Below the pieces are notes generated by a model. The model did no database searches. It was not told the DNA's origin and worked only from the letters and a program-made list of their open reading frames with translations. DNA of 14,120 bases, from the NCBI GenBank assembly GCA_002792915.1, contig PFPF01000036.1, forward strand, positions 1 to 14,120, read 5' to 3'. The position numbers were made by a program, and so were the translations under genes. The stretch is from Candidatus Micrarchaeota archaeon CG_4_10_14_0_2_um_filter_60_11 (lineage in GTDB: Archaea; Micrarchaeota; Micrarchaeia; Norongarragalinales; Norongarragalinaceae). Shown here piece after piece: positions 5,924 through 12,463 of the stretch (position 1 is its first letter; the number at the start of each line of letters is the position of its first letter).

Positions 5924-6770
5924 AAACCCTTATTTTGCGCCCGTCGAAGCCGACCAGGAATTTTTTTGTTTCGTGCCGCTTTGCGAGTTCGCAATGCGGC
6001 GGCGCCGAGTGGATGGTGTGAACCGAGACGGCCTTTTTCGCGCGCAGCCCGCGCGCCAGCGCTTCAGCCTGCCTGAAGAAGAGGTGGTGCAGTCCCTTCA
6101 CGCTGAAGTGCGCGTCGAAAGTTGCCTTGTCCTCTATTTTTCCCCACACGTCGAACGAGAATTTCCTGACGTCGCCCGAGGTTTCCGCGAAGCCGTCCAC
6201 GACGAGCAGGTCCGCACCCTCGAATTCCGCCATCGTCCTAGCGGGCAGGGGGAGCCGCGTGTCCGAGGCGACGCAAACCTTTTTTTCGCCTTCGCGTATC
6301 GCTAGGCCCGTGCAGGGATAGTTGTGGTTCAGCCTTACGGGCGTTATCTCGAAGCCCGCCGCGCGGAGCGGTTCGTACGGCTTGACGGTTTTGAAGTCGA
6401 CGAATTCGCGGCGCAGGTGCCCGAACTGTTCTTTCGCAAGGCGGATGCAGTGGCTGCCGCCGTAAACCTGCAGTTTTCCCGCCTTTTTGAGCCCCCTGAA
6501 CTCGCCGACTCCCGAAAAGTGGTCGTAGTGCGCGTGCGTCAGGTAAACCGCGTCAAAATCGCGCATTGAGAAGTGATTGTCCAGCATCTGCTGCCGCAAG
6601 TCCGGGCCGGCGTCAACGAGGAGCGTCCCCTTTTTTCCCTGCACGAGCAGCCCGAACCGCGTGCGCTGAACGCCTTTTTTCGCGGCTTCGCGGCAGGTGC
6701 GGCAGCCGCAGCCCGGCTTGGGCGTGCCGTAAGTGCAGCCGCTGCCGAGTATCGTCACAATCAAACCCAT
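5922..6770 (-). CDS. MBL-fold metallo-hydrolase, PhnP/lipoyltransferase-associated type
   Basis: The protein has 282 residues. The start 'ILGSGCTYGTPKPGC' with G-C-G-C-R-T-C (20-26) is the extra-cysteine signature of the PhnP-like branch of the metallo-beta-lactamase superfamily; those cysteines bind a structural zinc in PhnP. The catalytic metal motif H79-A-H81-Y-D83-H84 is intact. Later ligands are visible as 'LNHNYPC', 'ASDTR' and 'VHTIHS'. Known relatives hydrolyse phosphodiesters (cyclic ribose phosphate, or RNA ends in RNase Z relatives). The substrate here cannot be told. Its ATG lies 10 nt inside the end of rnhB, so the two are translationally coupled. Context suggests RNA or nucleotide metabolism. 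Confidence 0.85.
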   Translation of the reverse strand: MGLIVTILGSGCTYGTPKPGCGCRTCREAAKKGVQRTRFGLLVQGKKGTLLVDAGPDLRQQMLDNHFSMRDFDAVYLTHAHYDHFSGVGEFRGLKKAGKLQVYGGSHCIRLAKEQFGHLRREFVDFKTVKPYEPLRAAGFEITPVRLNHNYPCTGLAIREGEKKVCVASDTRLPLPARTMAEFEGADLLVVDGFAETSGDVRKFSFDVWGKIEDKATFDAHFSVKGLHHLFFRQAEALARGLRAKKAVSVHTIHSAPPHCELAKRHETKKFLVGFDGRKIRV

Positions 6771-7417
6771 TCACCCAGCGGGACTTGCGTGAACTTGAGG
6801 CGCTTCGCGGTCGCCCACGAGTGCCTCACGTACTTGTGCAGTTTCGGGTCCCGGATGTGCTCCTTGAGATAGGCTATGGTGACCTCGTCGTGGCTGTAGC
6901 CCGAGCCGAAGTCGAATCCGACCTCGCGCTTTATTTCCGCGATGCGCTGTTCGCGCACTTCCTTCGCGACTATGGACGCCGCGCCCACCACGGTGTAATT
7001 GTAGTCCGCCTTGTTCTCGGAGACTATCTTCGTCGCCCCCTTGAAGTAGCGTTTCACGCGCGCCGCGAACTTGGCGGGAACCGGGTCCGGCGAATCCAGT
7101 ATGACGCGGCTGAGCTTCGCGTGGTCGATTTTGGTCAGCGCTTCCCCCGCGGCCTTGGCTTCCAACTCGTTCAGCGAGCGGCCTTTTTGCATCCATTCCG
7201 TTATCTCTTCCGCGCTCAGCTCGACCACGACCGCTTCGCCCTCCCCGAGGAGCATCTTGTGCAATCCCCCGCGCTTGCTCGGCAGCACCAGCTTCGAGTC
7301 CTTCACGCCCTTGAGCTTGAGCGCGTCCAACTTGTCTTCGTCCACCGCGTAGGCGCACAGCACGAGCGGCCCGATAACGCAGCCCCGCCCCGCCTCGTCA
7401 ACTCCTGCGACCTTCAT
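6761..7417 (-). CDS. rnhB: Ribonuclease HII
   Basis: This 218-residue enzyme cleaves the RNA strand of RNA/DNA hybrids and single ribonucleotides in DNA. The four catalytic carboxylates are present at family spacing: D7 and E8 in 'VDEAGRG', D108 in 'VILD', and D138 in 'ENKADYNY'. The block 'VVGAASIVAKEVRE' and 'SGYSHDEVT' are typical of archaeal RNase HII. The start is the ATG at 7417, preceded by GGTG at 7421-7424, because 'MKVAGVDEAGRG' is the usual N-terminus. The frame runs open to 7507, but that extra part covers the promoter and the tRNA remnant. It is the first gene of an operon with the MBL hydrolase. Confidence 0.95.
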   Translation of the reverse strand: MKVAGVDEAGRGCVIGPLVLCAYAVDEDKLDALKLKGVKDSKLVLPSKRGGLHKMLLGEGEAVVVELSAEEITEWMQKGRSLNELEAKAAGEALTKIDHAKLSRVILDSPDPVPAKFAARVKRYFKGATKIVSENKADYNYTVVGAASIVAKEVREQRIAEIKREVGFDFGSGYSHDEVTIAYLKEHIRDPKLHKYVRHSWATAKRLKFTQVPLGEWV

Positions 7418-7442
7418 AAGCACCGAAAGCCTGACGGCACTC

Positions 7443-7453
7443 AAAATTATAAT
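7443..7453 (-). promoter_or_regulatory. Box A of rnhB
   Basis: ATTATAATTTT on the - strand is centred about 31 nt before the rnhB ATG. Transcription would begin only a few bases before the start codon, so the GGTG site may be partly or wholly in the leader. Confidence 0.45.
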
Positions 7454-7498
7454 GCCCTGCCTAACGCCAAAAACGAATAGAAAAACAAAAAGAATTAG

Positions 7499-7520
7499 TG
7501 GGGCCACGGGGATTCAGAAC
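7499..7520 (-). repeat. Decayed partial copy of the tRNA-Trp 3' end
   Basis: Bases 7499-7515 repeat exactly the 17 bases at 7594-7610, which are A73, the 3' acceptor strand and part of the T arm of tRNA-Trp. Similarity continues weakly (one inserted A, then GAAC). The two copies are direct repeats 95 nt apart. No other part of the tRNA is present, so it is not a functional gene. Confidence 0.7.
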
Positions 7521-7529
7521 GCCCAACCC

Positions 7530-7549
7530 AAGGGGGACGCGTCCCCCTT
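7530..7549. repeat. Perfect 20-bp palindrome
   Basis: AAGGGGGACGCGTCCCCCTT is identical to its reverse complement, with CCAA and TTGG arms a few bases further out. It lies between tRNA-Trp and the rnhB promoter. It could form a strong hairpin in transcripts of either strand or be a genomic dispersed repeat. Nothing visible decides between these. Confidence 0.7.
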
Positions 7550-7593
7550 AGTTTGGTCGGATGCCCAAACCCCCTCCTAATGCATATTTAAAA

Positions 7594-7716
7594 TGGGGCC
7601 ACGGGGATTCGAACCCCGATCCGCAGGTTTCTTCAAAGTCATCGCCCTGAAGGGCTCATAGCTCCAATCACGGAGTTACTGGAGCCTGCTGTTCTGCCAA
7701 GTTATACCATGGCCCC
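7594..7716 (-). tRNA. trnW: tRNA-Trp(CCA) with a 50-nt intron at 37/38
   Basis: The acceptor strands GGGGCCA (7716-7710) and TGGCCCC (7601-7595) pair fully, and the discriminator is A73. The T arm is CGGGG-TTCGAAT-CCCCG. The anticodon stem is GCAGG/CCTGC and the loop after splicing is CU-CCA-GA, giving anticodon CCA (Trp). The D loop carries A14 and GG. Its stem is weak (G-C, U-A, then A/A, U.G). Exon 1 is 7679-7716, the intron 7629-7678 and exon 2 7594-7628. The intron site is canonical, but the central bulge-helix-bulge helix (C32 U33 C34 C35 with intron GAAG) would contain one C/A mismatch, so exact ends could shift by a base. CCA is not encoded. A T-run follows the gene. Confidence 0.93.
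7629..7678 (-). ncRNA. tRNA-Trp intron with candidate box C'/D' guide
   Basis: Intron bases 11-19 (AUUGGAGCU) can pair with GGCUCCAGU spanning G30 to intron base 1, including two G.U pairs. A D'-like AUGA follows directly (7656-7659). The fifth base before it pairs with C34. Then come GCCC-UUCA-GGGC and a C'-like GCGAUGA (7639-7645). A degenerate box C (GUGAUUG) is upstream; no good box D (CUGA) was found, only UUGA near the 3' end. In several euryarchaea the tRNA-Trp intron is known to act as a C/D guide for methylation of C34. That this shorter intron does so is inferred. Confidence 0.5.
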
Positions 7717-7746
7717 GAACCGATGCACTATAATTAAAGCGCCCCA

Positions 7747-7757
7747 AAGTTTTAAAC
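7747..7757 (-). promoter_or_regulatory. Box A of tRNA-Trp
   Basis: GTTTAAAACTT on the - strand lies about 36 nt before the tRNA 5' end, which would leave a leader near 10 nt. A second AT-rich box (TTTAATTATA, 7729-7738) is closer and would start transcription inside or at the tRNA, so it is less likely. Confidence 0.4.
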
Positions 7758-7784
7758 TTGAGGTTTACCAGTGGAAAAACAAGG

Positions 7785-7794
7785 GTTTAAATAC
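7785..7794 (+). promoter_or_regulatory. Box A of the surface-protein operon
   Basis: GTTTAAATAC predicts a transcript start near 7815. The resulting leader of about 19 nt holds the GGAGG ribosome binding site (7822-7826), seven bases before the ATG at 7834. Confidence 0.6.
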
Positions 7795-7833
7795 TTGTTA
7801 CGGTGAAGTAGTAACAACAGTGGAGGCCTTTCT

Positions 7834-10800
7834 ATGGTTAATTCGAAAATAGCGCTCTTTAGCGTCTTGTTGCTGTCGCTTTTCGTTTCCGCGGCCGGTT
7901 GGGCAAGCTGCACGCCCGGCGCTCGCGGCGGAGCGGGCGACCAGTACTGTGGAAGCTTCAGCCACGCCTGCATAGAGCAGAGCGCGGGCGAATTCGGCAT
8001 TTACGCCTGCAGCGTTAACGACGTGTTCCACCTCTGCAATACCGCCTGTTCGGCCGGCGCGGTAAACTACGGGCAATGCGTCTGTGTCCACAACGATGAC
8101 GGCACTTGTACTGCCCCCTCCCAATGCTATGCTTCGTCCCACTCGCGCGTGGGCGGCTCCTGTTCGATCAACGGCCAGGCGGGTGAAACCTGGACTTGCC
8201 AGTGCCCGTCGTGCAGCAACACTTTGACTTACTGCAAGGAAGTCGGTTCGCCTGTCGAGCCTTCTGCTGAGCCCACTATCGCTCCGCCGAGCGGTGGAGG
8301 CGGCGGTGGCGGCGGCTGGTGGACTTTCCCGCCTTACTGTTCGCTCACCGCGTACCCGCAGTACGTTTACGCGGGCTCGTCCAGCGAAATCACGGTTACC
8401 TATTACAACCTGTTCTACCCGCCTTGGGCGGTCTTCGTTGACTGCGGCAACGGCTATTCTTCGTACGCCTTCGGCTGTTACGGCACCACGGGCTTCTGTT
8501 ATGCAACTTGTTCGTACCCCCAGCAGGGAACTTTTTACGTCAACGCTTACGCGGGCGGTAATTTCTGCTACCCGACGGTAGTCCACGCAATCGGCGGCGG
8601 CAGCGGTCCGCAGCCCACTATCCAGCCCACGGCAACGCCCCAGCCCACGGTTTACCCGTCGGCGTGCAGCGTTTACACCAACCCGTCCGTAATCGAAGGT
8701 TCGGGCGCCTCTACTGTTACCGTATCTTACACCAACTTCGCGACTTCGCCTTCGTCCGCCACCATAATTTGCGGCAACGGCGCAAGCACCGCGGCGCAAT
8801 GCATCGGCACGGCGACGCAGGGCAGCTGCATCGCGAACTGCGACTACGCCGTTCCCGCCTCTTATCCCGCTTACTACCGCGTCGACGGCCTGGTGAACGG
8901 CCTGCAATGCACGCCGTCCGGCGTTACGCTCGTGCAGGGCACGCAGCCGTCGCCGCAGCCCAGGGTCTGCGACTTGACCGCCTACGTTTATGATGCGGTT
9001 ACCAACGACCCGATTTCAACCGCCACGGTCACGATTAACGGCGAAGTCCAGCTTACCGACGCTAACGGCGAGACCGTCTTCGAGAACATGGCTGAAGGCG
9101 ACTACAACGCGCGCGCGTCCAAAATCGGCTACCAGTCCGCGGAAGTGACCGCGCACCCGTGCGACGAGACGCGCGTTGAAATCCCGCTCTCGCCTTTCCT
9201 TGACAAGTCGTGCGAAGTGACGGTCAACCCGTCCACCGTGCGCGCGGGCTCGTCCACGATAGTCGGCGTACTTTACGATGGATTCAACCCGCTGCCCCAG
9301 ACCACGACCGTGGACTGCGGCAACGGCGCGACCGCAATCGCGCGCTGCACGGGCAGCGGCGCCAGCGGCGTCTGCACCGCCTCGTGCGGCTACGGAGTCG
9401 AACAGGCGTACCCCGTCTTCTACACGGTTCGCTCGGCAATCACGGGCACGGTCTGCAAGACCGCGCAGGTCAAGGTTGTCGCCGCTCTGCCGGACACCGG
9501 CTCGCTGCTCGCCAAGGTTACGGACTGCGATTCGGGAGAGGCGCTGCAAGGCTCGCGCGTTGACTTGTCCGGAACGATTCCGGGAGACGTTCCCACCACT
9601 TACTACGCCGACCAGATGGGCGAGGCGCTCATCGGCGGCTTGGCCGGCGGCAGCTACCAGCTGGCGGCGTCGCACGACGGCTATTCGCCCGCGACCGCAT
9701 CCGGTTTCGTAACCGTCGGCAGGACCACGACGGTCCCGATTTGCCTGAGGGACAGCGCGCACGAGTGCGACTTCGGCGTTGAAGTTATCAAGGCGCCCAC
9801 CTGCCCTTACAACACGGAAGTGCAGCCTTACCAGCTGCGCATAACCAACAACTTGAACGTAAGCCAGGACATTTTCCTGACTTACTCGAGCGACCACCTG
9901 CAGGGCCCCGGCGTGGTGCACCTTGAGGCGCACGGCTCGACTATCGTTGACTTGTATTCGTACATAACTCCGGACTTCGCGGGAGGCAACTTCGTGATGG
10001 TCACCCTCACGGGTGCGGACCCCGATTGCACCAAGAACCTGCAGCTCCCCGCGTGCATGAGCGGCGGGCTCGAGTTGCAGGCGCTTGAAAACGCGAAGAC
10101 TTCCTATTCGGGCCAGCAGGTGTGCTACGCGCTGCTCGTCCGCAACCGCGGAACCGCGAAAGCGGCTGTCACGATGGGCGTCACGCCTTACAACACGAGC
10201 GGTTCGGGTTGGGAATACGCATTCACGCCTTCCGCTTTCATGATTGACTCGCAGGAAACCAAGAACGTGGAATTCTGCGCCCGCGTGCCCGGCGGAGTGA
10301 GCGGGGCGTTCTCGTTCATGCTGCAGGCGGAGAGCCCGATTAACGACGCCAGCGCGGCGGTCACCCTGAACGTGCCCGGTTCCGCGGACTGGAACACGGA
10401 CTGGAGCGGCTGCAAGACAATTGACGCCTCCAGCAACGTTGGCCTGGCTTCCATAACGATTAACAACAACGCGGTCAGCGGCAACTACCGCACGAGCATC
10501 GGCGACAACAACCTCAGCCTGTCGACGCAGGAGAACGTTTACAACTTCGCGAAGGGCGAGTCCCGCCAGCTGTGGTTCCGCTACGACGCGTTCGGATTGC
10601 CCGCAGGCAGCTATCACGCCGACTTCCGCCTGTTGAGCGCGGACGGCTCAGTAGCCTTCCAGCAGGACTTGTGCTTCCGCATCGCCGGCGACTACCAGGT
10701 TTACTCGCAGCTGATTCCCGCGACAATCGCGGTCAGCCGCGGCGCGGGCGCTTCCTCGTTCCTGAAAATAAAGAACTTGGGCCGCTCGTACGGCATCTTC

Positions 10801-12444
10801 GACATCGTGCTGCCCAGCGACGCGTTCAACAGCGTTTACGTTGCCCCCACCACCATCGGCTTGGAGCCGAACCAGGAGGAAAGCGTTGAGTTGCGCGTTA
10901 CCCCGTCATACTCTACCGCGCTCGGCGCGTACACCATACCCGTGGAAGTCTGGGTGCGCGGCGAAGTGCATACGACTTATTCGGGCGGCAGCAACGCCAA
11001 CGACGCCGAATTCGACTGCGGCAACGGCTACCAGCCTGCCCGCACCTGTTACGGCACCGACGGCAGTTGCACGGTTTCGTGCACTTACCCCAACACGGGC
11101 ACATTCTACCCGACCGCCTCTATCGCGGGCTACGACTGCGATGATTGGGCTGCACAAGTGCAAGTGCGCGACACGAACGCGGACAACGCGTGCTACGTCG
11201 ACGTGGACGACAACAACCTCCAGACCGGCGATTACACGAGCGTGCGCGTGCGCTACTACGGCTCGGCTATCTCGAGCCCGTCAGCAACCGTGAACTGCGG
11301 CAACGGCAACACGCAGACCTGCACGGGCAGCGGAACGAACTCCGCCTGCACCGTGTCCTGCTATTACCCGTCGCAAGGCGACTACTCGCCCAGCGCAACG
11401 CTCAGCACCGGCTCGAACACCTATTCGTGCAGCCAGGCGCGCGTTGTCGTTTCGTCCGTGAACGGCCGCTCGTGCGCGCTTTCGGCCTCGCCGAACAACG
11501 CGCTTGACGGCAACTCGGTCACGCTGACGCTCGCGTACTACGACATGCCGGAAGCTACGACCACGCTTAGCACGGACTACGACCACGAGTTCCTCGATTC
11601 CAACAACCTGCTCGTGAACGTCATTTCGTCCAGCGGCACGCAGTCGTACACGCCCGTCGTGTCCAGCGCGCTGCAGGTCATAGCGGCTTCGCCCCTCGAA
11701 ATAACCGCGAGCGGCTGGTCGAGCGTGCCCGTAGTTGTCAAGAACAACAATTACTACTCGCTGACTTCCGTGATTTTGAGCGTCAGGGGACTGCCCGACG
11801 GCGTTTACATGCAGCCGCTCCAGCCCTTCGACTTGGCGCCCAACGCGGAGAAGACGGTGCAAATCTACTTCCAGGCCCAGGACGCGGTTCCCGGCACTTA
11901 CGCGATAACCCTGCGCGCGGATTCCGCGAACATGGTTTCGCCTGACGCGAAGGTCGATCTGCGCGTCCGCTCGCCCGTTGAAGGGGAGCTGAACTTCGCG
12001 GTGCAGCAGTCGCCCGTCGTTTCCACGACGCTGGACGGCGCGCCCGCGCTGAAAATCCTCTTCGGCGTGACTAGCAACGAGGCAGGCGCGCAGTCCGTTA
12101 CCGCGTCCGTCGAGCTGCCTTCGGGTTGGAATTACGTGCTCTCGCCCCAGCCGCCCATAATGCTGGCGCCCGGCCAGTCCACGCAAATCCAGCTGACCGT
12201 ACTGCCCGGAACGGGTTACGACGCTTCCAACGACTACAACGCCACGCTCGTGCTCCGCTCTACCAGCGCCAAGCAGAAGCGCGTGGCAATCGACCTGAAG
12301 CCGCAGGAAAGCCTGCTTAGCCTCGGGTTCTTCACGCTCGCGCTTTCAAGCGAACTCGCGCTCGCAATACTCGCGGTGTTCGCGATAGCCGGCGGATACC
12401 TGCTTTACGAGGCGGACAGGAAGCTCAAAGAGGCTGAAGAATAG
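7834..12444 (+). CDS. Giant cysteine-rich surface protein with CGNG repeat modules
   Basis: This is a 1536-residue exported protein. The signal peptide (1-24) is followed by a Cys-rich N-domain (26-135), then Pro/Thr and Gly8-Trp-Trp linkers. CGNG modules follow, with the CGNG cysteine at 204, 313, 495, 1062 and 1155; in four of them an opening Cys sits exactly 35 residues earlier (169, 278, 460, 1120). A sixth module (opening Cys 1214) has only its front half. Between them are two carboxypeptidase-regulatory-like beta domains (about 379-455 and 556-645) and Ig/NEW3-like modules (645-1055 and about 1255-1480). A single membrane helix (about 1500-1525) and a charged tail D-R-K-L-K-E-A-E-E close the protein. 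It is probably an envelope or adhesion protein. No catalytic motif was seen. The next gene starts 19 nt downstream. Confidence 0.88.
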   Translation: MVNSKIALFSVLLLSLFVSAAGWASCTPGARGGAGDQYCGSFSHACIEQSAGEFGIYACSVNDVFHLCNTACSAGAVNYGQCVCVHNDDGTCTAPSQCYASSHSRVGGSCSINGQAGETWTCQCPSCSNTLTYCKEVGSPVEPSAEPTIAPPSGGGGGGGGWWTFPPYCSLTAYPQYVYAGSSSEITVTYYNLFYPPWAVFVDCGNGYSSYAFGCYGTTGFCYATCSYPQQGTFYVNAYAGGNFCYPTVVHAIGGGSGPQPTIQPTATPQPTVYPSACSVYTNPSVIEGSGASTVTVSYTNFATSPSSATIICGNGASTAAQCIGTATQGSCIANCDYAVPASYPAYYRVDGLVNGLQCTPSGVTLVQGTQPSPQPRVCDLTAYVYDAVTNDPISTATVTINGEVQLTDANGETVFENMAEGDYNARASKIGYQSAEVTAHPCDETRVEIPLSPFLDKSCEVTVNPSTVRAGSSTIVGVLYDGFNPLPQTTTVDCGNGATAIARCTGSGASGVCTASCGYGVEQAYPVFYTVRSAITGTVCKTAQVKVVAALPDTGSLLAKVTDCDSGEALQGSRVDLSGTIPGDVPTTYYADQMGEALIGGLAGGSYQLAASHDGYSPATASGFVTVGRTTTVPICLRDSAHECDFGVEVIKAPTCPYNTEVQPYQLRITNNLNVSQDIFLTYSSDHLQGPGVVHLEAHGSTIVDLYSYITPDFAGGNFVMVTLTGADPDCTKNLQLPACMSGGLELQALENAKTSYSGQQVCYALLVRNRGTAKAAVTMGVTPYNTSGSGWEYAFTPSAFMIDSQETKNVEFCARVPGGVSGAFSFMLQAESPINDASAAVTLNVPGSADWNTDWSGCKTIDASSNVGLASITINNNAVSGNYRTSIGDNNLSLSTQENVYNFAKGESRQLWFRYDAFGLPAGSYHADFRLLSADGSVAFQQDLCFRIAGDYQVYSQLIPATIAVSRGAGASSFLKIKNLGRSYGIFDIVLPSDAFNSVYVAPTTIGLEPNQEESVELRVTPSYSTALGAYTIPVEVWVRGEVHTTYSGGSNANDAEFDCGNGYQPARTCYGTDGSCTVSCTYPNTGTFYPTASIAGYDCDDWAAQVQVRDTNADNACYVDVDDNNLQTGDYTSVRVRYYGSAISSPSATVNCGNGNTQTCTGSGTNSACTVSCYYPSQGDYSPSATLSTGSNTYSCSQARVVVSSVNGRSCALSASPNNALDGNSVTLTLAYYDMPEATTTLSTDYDHEFLDSNNLLVNVISSSGTQSYTPVVSSALQVIAASPLEITASGWSSVPVVVKNNNYYSLTSVILSVRGLPDGVYMQPLQPFDLAPNAEKTVQIYFQAQDAVPGTYAITLRADSANMVSPDAKVDLRVRSPVEGELNFAVQQSPVVSTTLDGAPALKILFGVTSNEAGAQSVTASVELPSGWNYVLSPQPPIMLAPGQSTQIQLTVLPGTGYDASNDYNATLVLRSTSAKQKRVAIDLKPQESLLSLGFFTLALSSELALAILAVFAIAGGYLLYEADRKLKEAEE

Positions 12445-12463
12445 TTTTTTCACAGAGGTGCCG

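Noticed and set aside
5922..7480. + strand frames opposite the MBL hydrolase and RNase HII (for example 6566-7480)
   Set aside because: Both - strand genes have intact catalytic motifs; the + strand frames show no domain.
7418..7507. N-terminal hydrophobic extension of RNase HII
   Set aside because: RNase HII normally begins a few residues before V-D-E-A-G-R-G. The extension runs through the TATA box and the tRNA repeat, and a cytoplasmic enzyme does not need a membrane segment.
8292..8324. G-rich run as a G-quadruplex regulatory element
   Set aside because: It encodes the Gly8-Trp-Trp linker of the surface protein, and the coding explanation suffices; nothing else suggests regulation.
7798..12186. 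Long open frames on the - strand (for example 7798-8907, 9016-10617, 11281-12186)
   Set aside because: They lie antisense to the 1536-residue gene, are rich in Arg/Ala/Val from GC-biased codons, have no coherent domains or signals, and are expected shadows in GC-rich DNA.
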